From Kluyvera georgiana ATCC 51603 (GTDB lineage Bacteria; Pseudomonadota; Gammaproteobacteria; Enterobacterales; Enterobacteriaceae): DNA of 64,000 bases. The notes under the pieces are model-generated. The model saw only the letters and a list, made by a program, of their open reading frames with translations, was not told the origin of the DNA and searched no databases. The stretch lies in NCBI RefSeq assembly GCF_001654985.1, contig NZ_LXEU01000049.1, positions 180,646 to 244,645 on the forward strand. Direction: 5' to 3'. This document shows, piece by piece, positions 37,648-47,668 of the stretch (its first letter is position 1; each line of letters opens with the position of its first letter). The translations under genes were made by a program, and so were the position numbers.

Positions 37648-38397
37648 ATGACGATGTTGAAAGGTAAAAAAGCCGTTATCACTGGAGGCGGTGCAGGATT
37701 TGGACAGGCATTATGCGTTTGGCTGGCGCAAGAAGGCGTCGAAGTCAATTTTTCCGCTCGGCGGGTTGATGATATCGAAAAAACCTGCAGCATCATCACG
37801 GCTCAAGGTGGCAGTGCACAAGGGTATATCTGTGATTTAACCCAGCCGGCATCCATTTCTCAGTTTTCTTCACAGATCTTAAGCGCCAACTGTCCCATAG
37901 ACATTTTAATCCTCAATGCTGCTCAATGGTTGCCAGGCACAATGGACGAGCAGTCTGCTACTGAAATATTTAATACCATCAGTTCAGGCCTGACGGGTTC
38001 AATTTTGCTCACGCAGGCATTGCTTCCCGGATTAAGGCGCTCAGACAGTGCTGACATTGTGTCAATTATCTCCGCATGCGGCATTCCTCACTTTACTGAC
38101 TCAATAGCCCACCCTGCTTTTTTTGCTAGCAAACATGGGCTTAGCGGTTTTACAACTAAACTGTCAGAACAATTATCCAGAGAAAATATACGGGTAACCG
38201 GGTTGTATCCGCCGGATTTTGAAGTGACGGGGTTAGAAGAGCCTGTTGATAATCAATCCAGAATGGGTGAGCGCCTAATGAATGGACGTTCCGTCTGGGA
38301 AACGATTCGTTTTGTACTGACTCAACCACGTAGTTGCCATATCAGTACTATCTACTTTCAAGGGCCAACGCGCGAAGACTTGCGGTGTCAGGAATAA
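37648..38397 (+). CDS. Atypical short-chain dehydrogenase/reductase (catalytic Tyr replaced)
   Basis: A 249-residue Rossmann-fold SDR: cofactor motif TGGGAGFG, NAAQWLPG in the NAG position, and catalytic Ser in SIISACG. At the YxxxK motif the sequence is F158-F-A-S-K162, so the normal proton-donating Tyr is Phe while Lys is kept. Substrate unknown. Start at 37648 after GAGAGGG; the longer upstream frame has no homology. It sits in accessory DNA between suf and amyA, with lower GC than its neighbours. Confidence 0.82.
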   Translation: MTMLKGKKAVITGGGAGFGQALCVWLAQEGVEVNFSARRVDDIEKTCSIITAQGGSAQGYICDLTQPASISQFSSQILSANCPIDILILNAAQWLPGTMDEQSATEIFNTISSGLTGSILLTQALLPGLRRSDSADIVSIISACGIPHFTDSIAHPAFFASKHGLSGFTTKLSEQLSRENIRVTGLYPPDFEVTGLEEPVDNQSRMGERLMNGRSVWETIRFVLTQPRSCHISTIYFQGPTREDLRCQE

Positions 38398-38588
38398 TCT
38401 AACGACATCCCGCATCCAGCCTACGCCGCTATAAACAATAGACAGGTATATGTTCTTTTTTGTTACTTCATGTCTGAAATGCTAATCCGGTCCGCTATTC
38501 ATGGCTGCGCGCCAGCACATACAGCGCGTCAACCCTGTATTCTCGTTTATGACTTATCCGTTTTTTCAAAAGCCTGTACCAATGAGAA

Positions 38589-39059
38589 TCAGCCTCGCTG
38601 ACGATAATGACGGTCTGCGCTTACCCGCTCAAAATATTGGCCAAATACTTTCTCGATGACCTGCGGGGTGAGTCGCATGCCCCGTGGCGAAATATCCATC
38701 GCCCGTATCAGATGCACGCCGTCAGGTTTCAGTAATCGGTTCACTTCACGGGCATATTTCATCTGCCCGGGCTCATCAAGGCAATCAAAACAACCAACAT
38801 CATAAGAAACATCAAATGGCCCTGATATATCTTTCAGATTGGTGACATCCCCGGTGTGGAAATGGGGAGACTCATACCCCTCCCGAACACGATTTCGTGC
38901 CTTTTCGATGGCTACTGCCAAAAAGTCACCGGCCGTTATTTTTATTCCTTCCTTAGAAAAATAGTCGGCAAACAACCCCAGACCACATCCTAATTCCAGC
39001 GCATTCAGCGGAGCATTTTGCCTGATACAATTTTTTAGTGCTGTCTGTTGCTTACTCAA
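38589..39059 (-). pseudogene. Class I SAM-methyltransferase, probably 5'-truncated
   Basis: The sequence has the SAM motif ALELGCGLGLFADYFSKEGI, an acidic loop (TAGDFLAVAIEKAR) and DVTNLKDISGPFDVSYDVGCFDCL of a methyltransferase domain. Only a TTG at 39059 could start it. The frame stays open upstream to a stop at 39138-39140 without any ATG or GTG, and no ribosome site is visible. With 156 residues it is shorter than typical members. A remnant is the best reading, though a functional small protein from TTG is possible. Confidence 0.55.
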
Positions 39060-39299
39060 ATCGTCGCTACAGCGAATAATACAGAATCTTGAATCGCATG
39101 AATAAGTACGGCGGCGAATACACTGCGTTGTAAATAATTAGGCACCAAACGCGATCGACGCGGCGGCCTACCGCCGCGTCCAAAGCCTAAAAAAGACTAA
39201 AACAATTAAGTTCCCTCGCTTATTGCTGTGCCATGGTTTCCTCTGGCGCAGACAATAAGCCCGCCAGCGGCACTACCTCATTCTCCCGCCAACCACGCA

Positions 39300-40787
39300 T
39301 CAGAGTATCTCTTCAATCACCCATACACTGACGCTACCGCCATTACAGGTAAAAGTCGCACTGCCTTCAGCATCGGTCTCAACAACTTCCTCACGGTTGT
39401 TCAGAAAATCCTTCCAGCGTTTATGCGCATAGTTGTCTCCCAGCGTCAGCGTTTTTTCCCCCTCATCGCCGTTGGAGAGCACCACCACACAGCCAGGCAT
39501 TTCATCGGTGCCGCTACGGCTAAATGCGATGCAGTTTGGGTGATCGAACCACAGCGTCTGAACGCCATGCGCAAACCGCTGACGCGCGAGGATCAGCTCA
39601 TGCAGCTGTTCAATAACCGGCATATCGATAGCGTAAGTTTCGCCATCACCACCGGTGTCTTCATAATGGGCGCCAAACAGGTCCGGATAAAAAACCGAAG
39701 GTACGCCGTTCTCACGTAGCAGGATGAGCGCATAGGCCAGCGGTTTAAACCACGCCTCCACCGGGGCCTCCAACGCCTGCAGCGGCTGGGTGTCATGGTT
39801 GGCGACCAGCGTCACCGCATGGAACGGATCGGCCTCTACCAGCGTCGCGGTGAAAATCTGGCTCATGTCATAATCGCGGCCCATGCGGGAGGCTTCGTGG
39901 AAGTTCATCTGCAACGGCGCGTCAAACAGCATCGTTTTTCCGTCAACCTGAGCAATATACTGCTGCAATTTATCCACATCATGAGACCAGTATTCCGCCA
40001 CAATGAACAGAGGTTCAGGCGCCACTTCCTGCATATGTTCAATCCATTGCTTATAGAACCAGGCGGGAATATGTTTAACCGCATCAAGACGAAAACCGTT
40101 GCAATGCGTTTGTTCGAGCATCCAGCGCGCCCAGTATTTCAGCTCTTCGGTAACGGCCTGATTACGGAAATCAACGTTCTCGCCCATCAGATAGTCAAAG
40201 TTACCCATTTCGTCATCGACCTGGTCATTCCAGCCTTCGCCGGTATAGTCGTTAACGATTTTGAAAATGCCGTCCTCATCAGGGTTTTCAATATGGTCGA
40301 TGCCGCTGAAACATCTGAAATCCCAGATAAACTGCGAATATTTTCCTTCGCGAACGGGGAATGAATAGCGGGTCCACGCCTCACACTCGATGATCTCTTC
40401 ATCAATCTGGGTCCGATCGTCGGCGTTAACTCGCTGTACGCGGATGCGCTCTTTCTCATCCGCCCCCATCTTGTGGTTCAACACCACGTCCATCAACACG
40501 GCAATATCGTGCTGTTGCAATGCATCAATCGCCTTGAGTAGCTGGGCTTTATCCCCGTATTTTGTGGCAACCGAACCTTTCTGCTCAAATTCCCCCAGGT
40601 CAAAAAGATCATAGCTGTCATAGCCAACGGAATAACCACCGGAGGCCCCTTTGCTGGCGGGCGGCAACCAGATCATATTAATGCCAATCTCATGTAGGTT
40701 CGGGGCGAGAGCCGCGACCTCCGGCCACAATTCACCGCCAGCGGGGTAATACCAGTGAAAGCATTGCAATAAGGTGGGGTTGCGCAT
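39300..40787 (-). CDS. amyA: Cytoplasmic alpha-amylase AmyA
   Basis: Glycoside hydrolase family 13 enzyme without signal peptide that cuts internal maltodextrin bonds. The product is 495 residues, exactly as in E. coli, starting [17 protein letters not shown]13 regions are visible: [18 protein letters not shown] (nucleophile Asp), IVAEYW (acid/base Glu) and LVANHDTQP (stabilising Asp). In E. coli it lies near the flagellar region; here it follows the accessory SDR/methyltransferase segment. Confidence 0.96.
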   Translation of the reverse strand: MRNPTLLQCFHWYYPAGGELWPEVAALAPNLHEIGINMIWLPPASKGASGGYSVGYDSYDLFDLGEFEQKGSVATKYGDKAQLLKAIDALQQHDIAVLMDVVLNHKMGADEKERIRVQRVNADDRTQIDEEIIECEAWTRYSFPVREGKYSQFIWDFRCFSGIDHIENPDEDGIFKIVNDYTGEGWNDQVDDEMGNFDYLMGENVDFRNQAVTEELKYWARWMLEQTHCNGFRLDAVKHIPAWFYKQWIEHMQEVAPEPLFIVAEYWSHDVDKLQQYIAQVDGKTMLFDAPLQMNFHEASRMGRDYDMSQIFTATLVEADPFHAVTLVANHDTQPLQALEAPVEAWFKPLAYALILLRENGVPSVFYPDLFGAHYEDTGGDGETYAIDMPVIEQLHELILARQRFAHGVQTLWFDHPNCIAFSRSGTDEMPGCVVVLSNGDEGEKTLTLGDNYAHKRWKDFLNNREEVVETDAEGSATFTCNGGSVSVWVIEEIL

Positions 40788-41123
40788 ACCTGTTCTCCGT
40801 TGAAGGCGACACAAAAACTATAAGAGGGAAATCCACAGGCCGCGAGAGTCTTAGCCTATCGCCCCCACCAGAAAGAATGCTTTCACATGCTGACTGCACG
40901 CATATTTTACATAGCCGCTTTATGGGAAAACCTGCATTCTGGCTTGATTGCGGCCTTCCTATTGAGAGAGATGGTCAATAAACTGACAACGAGATAGTCG
41001 TTTTATCCATAATTCTCATGAAAAAAACGGCACTTTGACGAAGCGCAAAACATCGCGTTTTCGATCGCGCTATTAATTCACACCGCCAATCTAAACCGTC
41101 TTGATATGTGAAAGGAGGAGACG
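40788..41123 (+). other. Intergenic region upstream of amyA
   Basis: About 335 bases between divergent amyA and a small gene, holding their promoters. A strong GGAGGAG ribosome site at 41115-41121 belongs to the small gene. I see nothing else definite. Confidence 0.45.
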
Positions 41124-41327
41124 ATGAAAACCTACGATCGTAACCGTAACGCTATCACGCTCGGCACCCGGGTGATGGTTGCCAACAATGGCGCAACCGG
41201 CGTGATTACCGCTATCCATGGTGAAGGTAAAACAGCGGAACAGCTGCGTCGCGAGAGCTGCATAGAGGTTGAAGGCTGTGACGGTACGTTCTGCCCGGTT
41301 GATTTGATCCGCCTGGGTTTTAACTGA
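41124..41327 (+). CDS. Small conserved-looking protein of unknown function
   Basis: A 67-residue soluble protein starting [19 protein letters not shown]. The pattern of short beta strands ([40 protein letters not shown]) suggests a small SH3-like/KOW-type barrel. The case for a real gene is good: an excellent ribosome site (AAAGGAGGAGACG before ATG) and a terminator 15 bases after the stop. No function can be assigned from sequence. Confidence 0.75.
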   Translation: MKTYDRNRNAITLGTRVMVANNGATGVITAIHGEGKTAEQLRRESCIEVEGCDGTFCPVDLIRLGFN

Positions 41328-41342
41328 TACGGCAACCGTTTG

Positions 41343-41366
41343 AGGCCACTCCGGTGGCCTTATTTG
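41343..41366 (+). terminator. Terminator after the 67-residue gene
   Basis: AGGCCAC-TCCG-GTGGCCT followed by TATTTGTTT. Confidence 0.75.
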
Positions 41367-41474
41367 TTTCAAACATCGCAGGGAAAACAAAAAACTTATA
41401 TTGATCAATCACAAAGCCCGCACGACCAAATCAGGCAATAATCACGCTTTGTTGTAACAAAAGTATTTAATCCA

Positions 41475-41816
41475 ATGAATTTCCTCAAGTTATTTTTTAT
41501 CCTCGTTATTATTCCCTGTCAAAGCTATGCGCTCAATTTCTCATCGACAATATTGAAATTAAACTGCCCTGAGCGCGGGCTGGTTGAAGTGATTCTGCAC
41601 GTCTATGAGCATACCCAGCAGTCCTGGAAAGGCCATTTTGAAACCGGTGCAGGCCATAAGCGCGTCGGCGATATTGAGATAATCCCCTTCGCCAACGGCG
41701 ATACGCTGCTGCACCGCATCTCAACCGATACATTCGGTTATGTTTATTACGGTGAAGAACGGGTAAAACATTGTCTCAAGCTGGACGAACGCCCGGTCTA
41801 CCCGACCTTCGGCTGA
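41475..41816 (+). CDS. Exported protein of unknown function
   Basis: A 113-residue product with a clear Sec signal (MNFLKLFFILVIIPCQSYA) and a mature domain rich in beta strands with two cysteines (KLNCPERG and VKHCLKL) that could form a disulfide. Not recognised as a known family. It ends 34 bases from the convergent umuC end. Confidence 0.68.
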   Translation: MNFLKLFFILVIIPCQSYALNFSSTILKLNCPERGLVEVILHVYEHTQQSWKGHFETGAGHKRVGDIEIIPFANGDTLLHRISTDTFGYVYYGEERVKHCLKLDERPVYPTFG

Positions 41817-41849
41817 GCGCCCATCGACGGTACCTGACGGCAGCGTTGG

Positions 41850-43103
41850 TCATCGGGCAACCGGCAGATCCGCGTAGCGTGTCGTATAGCTGGGGGACAG
41901 CATTTCTCGCTTCATCCTCGATGTCTGTTCCATTCCTTTTCCGGCAAAACCGATACTGCCCAGACCGGAGTGATTAATACTGTCGATGACCTGCATCAGC
42001 GCCTGGCTATTGGCTCGCGGAGGCAAAGCGTCAAACAGGTTGAGCTGCGCGACGCCCTGGCTGAAAAAATCACTCAGCATTATCCCGGCTTTCATGTAGC
42101 GAAAGCCGTCTCGCCAGATACTCTCCAGCGAACTGACGGCAAGGCGGATAATATCGCGAGTATCACAGGTGGGAACGATGAGCCTGCCGCTAGCCTGCGG
42201 GGCATAAAATGTCTCATTCTCCGCGTGCGGGCTGGTGCGCATAAACAGGCTTACCACACAGCAGTACTGCCTTTCCGCGCGCAGTTTTTCTGCCGCGCGT
42301 TCGGCATAGGCGCACACAACCTGATGCATCTCGTCATATGTCGTGATGCGATGGCTAAACGAGCGGCTAAAGATGATCTGCTGTTTAGTAGGGGCAAACG
42401 CCTCTAACGCCAGACAGGACTCCCCGCGCAGTTCGCGTACCGTGCGCTCCATCACCACGTTAAAATGCTGGCGAATAACCCAGGTTGAACTATCCGCAAG
42501 CTGTAACGCGCTCTCTATTCCCATCTGCTCCAGCTTCTTACGCGTACGTCTTCCGACGCCCCAAACTTCATGTGCCGGGAGCAAGGAAAGCAATTTTCGC
42601 TGGCGCTCCGTCGCACTGAGGTCGACCACACCGCGGGTTTGTTGCCAGGTTTTGGCCGCCAGATTCGCCAGCTTCGCCAGCGTTTTTGTTGGCCCAATGC
42701 CAACCCCTACCATCAACCCCGTATTTCTCCGTACCGCGTCGCGTATCTGATGACCCAATGCCTCAAACGAGCCATCATCGGGCAATTCAATAAAGGCTTC
42801 ATCAATGGAATAGATCTCCACGCGGGGAGCAAGCTCCATCAATGTCTGCATCACCCGATGGCTGAGATCGGCATACAGCGCGTAGTTAGAACTGAACACG
42901 GTCACCCGCTGGCGGGACAATTCATTTTTAATTTTAAAATACGGCGCCCCCATGCTAATACCGAGCGCTTTTGCCTCCGCCGAACGAGAGATAATGCAGC
43001 CATCGTTGTTAGAGACCACCACCACCGGTTTACCCACTAAATCGGGGCGAAATACCGTCTCACAGGAGGCATAGAAATTATTAACATCAACCAACGCGAA
43101 CAT
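41850..43103 (-). CDS. umuC: DNA polymerase V catalytic subunit UmuC
   Basis: Y-family translesion polymerase of 417 residues (422 in E. coli). Palm motifs: [14 protein letters not shown] (first metal Asp) and [10 protein letters not shown] (second metal Asp and Glu). Little-finger and C-terminal regions follow. It overlaps umuD by 17 bases, so the two are translationally coupled and share the LexA-controlled promoter. Confidence 0.95.
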   Translation of the reverse strand: MFALVDVNNFYASCETVFRPDLVGKPVVVVSNNDGCIISRSAEAKALGISMGAPYFKIKNELSRQRVTVFSSNYALYADLSHRVMQTLMELAPRVEIYSIDEAFIELPDDGSFEALGHQIRDAVRRNTGLMVGVGIGPTKTLAKLANLAAKTWQQTRGVVDLSATERQRKLLSLLPAHEVWGVGRRTRKKLEQMGIESALQLADSSTWVIRQHFNVVMERTVRELRGESCLALEAFAPTKQQIIFSRSFSHRITTYDEMHQVVCAYAERAAEKLRAERQYCCVVSLFMRTSPHAENETFYAPQASGRLIVPTCDTRDIIRLAVSSLESIWRDGFRYMKAGIMLSDFFSQGVAQLNLFDALPPRANSQALMQVIDSINHSGLGSIGFAGKGMEQTSRMKREMLSPSYTTRYADLPVAR

Positions 43104-43521
43104 ATTTATGCGCTTTTAAACTGAACGTCACCACGCCGAAGATTTGCAGCTCTTCCTCTGCATGAAAGGTAATCGGCTTGTACTTCGGGTTATGCGGCAT
43201 CAGCACTACCGAGGGCCGGGTTCGCAGCTCTTTAACCGTAAACTCCCCCGCCACTGCCGCAACGACGATATCGCCGTGATCGGCTTTTAACGAGCGATCA
43301 ACAACCAGAAGATCGCCGTCACCGATGCCCGCGCCGCTCATCGAATCACCGCTAACGCGCACAAAATAGGTGGCGCTGGGGTGCTTGACCACCAGCCGAT
43401 TCAGGTCCAGGCTCTCTTCGACATAGTCCTGAGCCGGGCTGGGAAAACCGCAGGGAATCCGCTCCAGGAACAATGGCAGTTCGAGGGGGCGTTCTGTTTT
43501 ATATAAATAAGTGGCGAACAT
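43087..43521 (-). CDS. umuD: DNA polymerase V accessory protein UmuD
   Basis: A 144-residue LexA-like self-cleaving protein. The cleavage site Cys24-Gly25 in [10 protein letters not shown], nucleophile Ser60 in SGDSM and Lys97 in FTVKEL are all present at the standard positions. RecA filaments trigger cleavage to UmuD', which joins UmuC to form Pol V. The N-terminal 20 residues differ from E. coli. Confidence 0.95.
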   Translation of the reverse strand: MFATYLYKTERPLELPLFLERIPCGFPSPAQDYVEESLDLNRLVVKHPSATYFVRVSGDSMSGAGIGDGDLLVVDRSLKADHGDIVVAAVAGEFTVKELRTRPSVVLMPHNPKYKPITFHAEEELQIFGVVTFSLKAHKYVRVG

Positions 43522-43538
43522 CTTTATACACCATAATA

Positions 43539-43554
43539 CTGTTTATATATACAG
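43539..43554 (-). promoter_or_regulatory. LexA (SOS) box of umuDC
   Basis: CTG-TTTATATATA-CAG, one base off the ideal CTG-TATATATATA-CAG consensus, 18 bases before the umuD start. Confidence 0.92.
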
Positions 43555-43677
43555 TACTATGCAATGAGCGCAGAGATCAAGCGGCTTGTCGCCCCTCGTG
43601 GTCAACCCGTTGAAGACGCAATAGATTTAATGCAGGGCTATTCATGTCAGCGGGTAAGTCGCGCCAGTCCTGCAAAA

Positions 43678-43791
43678 CATGCTGGCATTCGTCGCCGTAA
43701 TCCGTACCATACACGCCACACATTCGCTGATTCGCCGTCAGCGCGGGACAGCTCTTTTATCGTAAATCAAATGGACTGGAAGACGCTGTAG
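43678..43791 (+). pseudogene. Remnant of a phage tyrosine integrase C-terminus
   Basis: The peptide HAGIRRRNPYHTRHTFADS and the following SFIVNQMDWKTL matches the C-terminal catalytic part of phage integrases (box II HxxR-type stretch NPYxTRHTFA, then the QMGH-like segment). It lacks the domain before it and the final catalytic Tyr region. It lies 40 bases before ttcA, whose 5' end is the attachment site of the Rac prophage in E. coli, so it is likely the scar of a lost prophage. Confidence 0.68.
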
Positions 43792-43830
43792 TGGCCTGAG
43801 TTTCCATTTAGATTTTTGAGTAACTATTAA

Positions 43831-44766
43831 ATGCAAGAAAATCAAGAAATTAGTAAAAAAGAACAATACAATCTGAACAAATTACAGAAGCGTCTGCGTC
43901 GTAACGTGGGCGAAGCCATCGCTGACTTCAACATGATTGAAGACGGCGACCGCATTATGGTTTGCCTCTCCGGCGGTAAAGACAGCTACACCATGCTGGA
44001 AATTTTGCGCAATCTGCAGCAGAGCGCGCCAATCAGCTTCAGCCTGGTGGCGGTCAACCTCGACCAGAAACAACCGGGCTTCCCGGAGCATATTCTGCCG
44101 GAATATCTGGAAAAGCTGGGCGTTGAGTACAAAATCGTCGAAGAGAATACCTACGGTATCGTCAAAGAGAAGATCCCGGAAGGGAAAACCACCTGCTCGC
44201 TCTGCTCTCGCCTGCGTCGCGGGATCCTCTACCGCACGGCCACCGAGCTGGGCGCGACAAAGATCGCCCTCGGTCATCACCGTGACGACATTCTGCAAAC
44301 GCTGTTCCTGAATATGTTCTACGGCGGAAAAATGAAAGGCATGCCGCCGAAGCTGATGAGCGACGACGGCAAGCATATTGTGATCCGCCCGCTGGCCTAC
44401 TGCCGCGAAAAAGATATCGAGCGTTTCTCCGAAGCCAAAGCGTTCCCGATCATTCCGTGTAATCTGTGCGGTTCGCAGCCGAACCTGCAGCGTCAGGTTA
44501 TTGGCGACATGCTGCGCGACTGGGATAAACGCTATCCGGGCCGTATCGAGACCATGTTCAGCGCCATGCAGAACGTGGTGCCTTCGCATCTGTGTGATAC
44601 CAACCTTTTTGATTTCAAAGGGTTGACTCACGGCAGCGAAGTGATTGAAGGTGGCGACCTGGCATTTGACCGGGAAGAACTGCCGCTACAGCCGGTGGGC
44701 TGGCAGCCGGAAGAAGAAGACGGTCAGCTGGATGAGCTGCGTCTGAACGTGGTTGAAGTGAAATAA
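43831..44766 (+). CDS. ttcA: tRNA 2-thiocytidine synthetase TtcA
   Basis: Fe-S-dependent PP-loop enzyme making 2-thiocytidine at position 32 of certain tRNAs. The product has 311 residues with the P-loop [10 protein letters not shown] (about residues 47-56). Cysteine pairs are CSLC (about 121-124) and CNLC (about 210-213); the family holds a 4Fe-4S cluster with them. The start region retains the Rac-type att core (AAAGAACAATACAATCTGAA), intact and in frame. A terminator follows. Confidence 0.96.
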   Translation: MQENQEISKKEQYNLNKLQKRLRRNVGEAIADFNMIEDGDRIMVCLSGGKDSYTMLEILRNLQQSAPISFSLVAVNLDQKQPGFPEHILPEYLEKLGVEYKIVEENTYGIVKEKIPEGKTTCSLCSRLRRGILYRTATELGATKIALGHHRDDILQTLFLNMFYGGKMKGMPPKLMSDDGKHIVIRPLAYCREKDIERFSEAKAFPIIPCNLCGSQPNLQRQVIGDMLRDWDKRYPGRIETMFSAMQNVVPSHLCDTNLFDFKGLTHGSEVIEGGDLAFDREELPLQPVGWQPEEEDGQLDELRLNVVEVK

Positions 44767-44774
44767 GTCATTTG

Positions 44775-44804
44775 GCGTCTCAGGCTGCGGCCTGAGACGC
44801 TTTT
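44775..44804 (+). terminator. Terminator between ttcA and dbpA
   Basis: GCGTCTCAGG-CTGCGG-CCTGAGACGC followed by TTTT, between convergent genes. Confidence 0.9.
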
Positions 44805-44811
44805 CAGGATG

Positions 44812-46185
44812 CTATTTCAGCAGACGTACGCGGCACGCCTTGCCTTTGATTTTCCCTTTCTGCAGCAATTTCCACGCCTGATGGGCCACGCCTTCACGCA
44901 CGGCGACATAGACATGCGCCGGGTGAATATCAATTTTACCGATATCCGCACCGACCAGCCCAACATCGCCGGTTAACGCGCCCAGCACATCGCCCGCACG
45001 CATTTTGGCCTTTTTACCCCCGTCGATACACAGGGTCATCATTTCCGGCGCCAGCGGCGTAATCCGCGTTTTAGCCGGTTCCGGCATCCAGTTCAGCTTC
45101 AGCTGCAGCATTTCAGCCAGAATATTGGCGCGCTGCGCCTCTTCCGGCGCGCAGAAGCTTACCGCCAGCCCACTGTTGCCCGCACGTGCGGTGCGGCCAA
45201 TACGGTGTACGTGCACCTCCGGATCCCACGCCAGTTCGTAGTTCACCACCATCGCCAGCGATTTAATATCCAGCCCGCGCGCCGCCACGTCGGTCGCCAC
45301 CAGAATACGTGCGCTGCCGTTGGCAAAACGTACCAGAGTCTGATCGCGATCGCGCTGTTCGAGGTCGCCGTGCAGCGCAATGGTGCTCTGCCCCGCCGCG
45401 TTCAGCTCTTCAAACACCGCCTGACAATCTTTTTTGGTATTACAGAACACCACACAAGAGGATGGCTGATGCAGGCTCAGCAGCTGCTGTAATAGCGCGA
45501 TTTTGCCGTGACGGGGTACGTCAAAAAACTGCTGCTCAACCGAGGGGAGCGCGTCAACGCTATCAATTTCGATCGTTTCCGGTGAACGCTGCACGCGGCC
45601 GCTGATGGCGGCAATCGCCTGCGGCCAGGTCGCGGAGAACAGCAGCGTTTGGCGAGATGCTGGCGCAAAGCGAATCACTTCGTCGATAGCATCGCTAAAG
45701 CCCATGTCCAGCATGCGGTCCGCTTCATCCATCACCAGCGTTTGCAGAGCATCCAGCGAGACGGTGCCCTTTTGCAGGTGATCCAGCAGGCGGCCCGGCG
45801 TCGCAACGATAATATGCGGCGCATGCTGCAACGAATCGCGCTGCGCGCCAAAAGGCTGACCGCCGCAGAGCGTCAGCACCTTAATATTCGGCAGATAGCG
45901 CGCCAGGCGGCGAATCTCACCGGCGACCTGATCGGCCAGTTCACGCGTCGGGCACAGTACCAGCGACTGGGTCTGGAACAGGCTGGCATCGACATGCTGA
46001 AGCAGACCAAGACCGAACGCTGCCGTTTTGCCGCTGCCGGTTTTCGCCTGCACGCGCACGTCCTTTCCGGCCAGAATCGCCGGCAACGACGCGGCCTGAA
46101 CCGGCGTCATGGAGAGATAGCCCAGATCGTTCAGATTATCGAGCTGGGCGGCAGGAAGGGCATTCAGGGTGGCAAAAGCGGTCAC
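44812..46185 (-). CDS. dbpA: ATP-dependent RNA helicase DbpA
   Basis: DEAD-box helicase of 457 residues for large-subunit ribosome assembly. Motifs in order: AKTGSGKTAAFG (I), PTRELADQV (Ia), VMDEADRMLDMG (DEAD), FSATWP (SAT), HRIGRTARAG (VI). The C-terminal RNA-recognition domain (DIGKIDIHPAHVYVAVREG) binds hairpin 92 of 23S rRNA. The length equals the E. coli protein. It is preceded by fnrS, as in E. coli. Confidence 0.97.
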   Translation of the reverse strand: MTAFATLNALPAAQLDNLNDLGYLSMTPVQAASLPAILAGKDVRVQAKTGSGKTAAFGLGLLQHVDASLFQTQSLVLCPTRELADQVAGEIRRLARYLPNIKVLTLCGGQPFGAQRDSLQHAPHIIVATPGRLLDHLQKGTVSLDALQTLVMDEADRMLDMGFSDAIDEVIRFAPASRQTLLFSATWPQAIAAISGRVQRSPETIEIDSVDALPSVEQQFFDVPRHGKIALLQQLLSLHQPSSCVVFCNTKKDCQAVFEELNAAGQSTIALHGDLEQRDRDQTLVRFANGSARILVATDVAARGLDIKSLAMVVNYELAWDPEVHVHRIGRTARAGNSGLAVSFCAPEEAQRANILAEMLQLKLNWMPEPAKTRITPLAPEMMTLCIDGGKKAKMRAGDVLGALTGDVGLVGADIGKIDIHPAHVYVAVREGVAHQAWKLLQKGKIKGKACRVRLLK

Positions 46186-46299
46186 AGTATTTTCTCGCGA
46201 ATTAGGGGCTAAGGTTCAGCAGGCGCGTATCCTCGCAGATCTCGACGCGGGATGCGACAAATTAATCGGCGGGTACCATCAGGGTAGCGGAAAAAAGAC

Positions 46300-46422
46300 A
46301 AAAAAAAGCCGACTATTCTAAGCCGGCGTCGTACGAATCAATTGTGCTATGCAGTAATTCAAAAAAAGGAAGTAAGACAATATGGAGCGCAACGCCCATC
46401 GCTTGACGTTGCATTCACCTGC
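46300..46422 (-). ncRNA. fnrS: Anaerobically induced small RNA FnrS
   Basis: The minus strand starts GCAGGTGAATGCAACGTCAA and contains GCGATGGGCGTTGCGC and CTTACTTCCTTTTTTTGAAT; it ends in a GCCGGCTTAGAATAGTCGGC hairpin with eight U residues. This follows E. coli FnrS almost base for base (about 123 versus 122 nt), in the same place between dbpA and zntB. FnrS represses aerobic enzymes such as sodB and maeA when oxygen is absent. Confidence 0.95.
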
Positions 46423-46457
46423 GGGATCGATATTGCCTCGATTGGCACGCTGTTTTA

Positions 46458-46471
46458 TTGACCTTGCTCAA
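46458..46471 (-). promoter_or_regulatory. FNR site of fnrS
   Basis: TTGAG-CAAG-GTCAA on the minus strand, matching TTGAT-N4-ATCAA at 8 of 10 positions. It is centred about 42 bases upstream of the RNA start, the standard spacing for class II FNR activation. Confidence 0.8.
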
Positions 46472-46517
46472 ATTAAGTGGCGTTACCCTCTCCAAAAGGG
46501 GTAAAAAAGGTGATTTT

Positions 46518-47501
46518 TTACAACCAGTTACTACGGTGTAACCACCACGTAACACCACCGATGAGCAGTACCAGCATAATACAGAAAAGGGAAAAGCCCA
46601 GATGCGAGCCGCCGCCGGGGATACCGCCAAGGTTGACGCCAAACAGCCCAGTCAGGAAGGTGCTGGGTAAAAAGACCATCGCCATCAACGACATGGTATA
46701 GGTTCGCCGGGAAAGCGACTCCTGCATCATCTGCGCAATTTCATCCGTCATCACCGCCGTGCGCGCGATACAGCCGTCAATCTCATCCAGCCCACGTCCC
46801 AGTCGGTCGGCAATGTCCTGCATACGGCGACGCTGGTCGTCGGTCATCCACGACAGACGCTCGCTGGCCAGACGGGCGTAAACGTCGCGCTGCGGCGCCA
46901 TATAGCGGCGCATGACGATAAGCTGCTTACGCAACAGCGCCAGAAAACCTCGCGGCGGCACCTCTTGTTCCAGCAGATTATCTTCGAGGTCGATGATTTT
47001 GTCGTGCAACTGCTCGATAAACTCGCTGGCGTGATCGGTTAACGCATCGCAGATATCCACCAGCCAGGAGCCGCAATCCGTCGGGCCGCTGCCCTCCTGA
47101 AGGTCGCTCACCACATCATCCAGCGCCAGCACTTTCCGCTGACGGGTCGAAACAATCATGCGCTCATCAATATAAAGGCGCATCGCCACCAGCTGGTCCG
47201 GGCGTTCATCGGTGCTACCGTTAATGCAACGCAGGGTGATCAGCGTCCCCTCGCCCAAACGGCTGACCCGCGGACGCAGGCTTTCACCGGCAAGCGCATC
47301 GCGCACCAGATTGGGCAACAGCGGCGTCGTCGCCAGCCACTGTGCGCTGTCGGGGTGGGTATAGTTCAGGTGCAGCCAGCACGGATTCTCTTTACTGACG
47401 CTGTCCGCGTCGGTTAATGGCTTCACGCCGCCCTGGCCATCCAGTAGCCACGCAAATACCGCGTCTGGTACGTTAAGGTCCGATCCTTTTATGGCTTCCA
47501 C
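46518..47501 (-). CDS. zntB: Zinc transporter ZntB
   Basis: CorA-superfamily zinc transporter, 327 residues as in E. coli. A large N-terminal cytoplasmic domain is followed by two C-terminal transmembrane helices. The pore motif is [11 protein letters not shown], the GVN version of GMN typical of ZntB. Flanked by fnrS and the chemoreceptor gene. Confidence 0.95.
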   Translation of the reverse strand: MEAIKGSDLNVPDAVFAWLLDGQGGVKPLTDADSVSKENPCWLHLNYTHPDSAQWLATTPLLPNLVRDALAGESLRPRVSRLGEGTLITLRCINGSTDERPDQLVAMRLYIDERMIVSTRQRKVLALDDVVSDLQEGSGPTDCGSWLVDICDALTDHASEFIEQLHDKIIDLEDNLLEQEVPPRGFLALLRKQLIVMRRYMAPQRDVYARLASERLSWMTDDQRRRMQDIADRLGRGLDEIDGCIARTAVMTDEIAQMMQESLSRRTYTMSLMAMVFLPSTFLTGLFGVNLGGIPGGGSHLGFSLFCIMLVLLIGGVTWWLHRSNWL

Positions 47502-47623
47502 ATCGCCTCCGCTTAGCGCTCTTTATCCTGATAGTCTAGCCATCTCCTTTTGTTAAGCAATATACGGTGGTGCCATGACGCTGAAATTGTTCATAAAAAC
47601 AGCTATCCATGAATGATGGGCAT

Positions 47624-47650
47624 AAAAAAACCCGGTATCGCTACCGGGTT
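47624..47650 (-). terminator. Terminator of the chemoreceptor gene
   Basis: On the minus strand AACCCGGTA-GCGA-TACCGGGTT followed by seven T residues. Confidence 0.88.
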
Positions 47651-47668
47651 GATGTAAAGCAAGCAGGA

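Noticed and set aside
43882..44631. 249-codon minus-strand frame
   Set aside because: Antisense to ttcA; Arg/His-rich, no recognisable domain.
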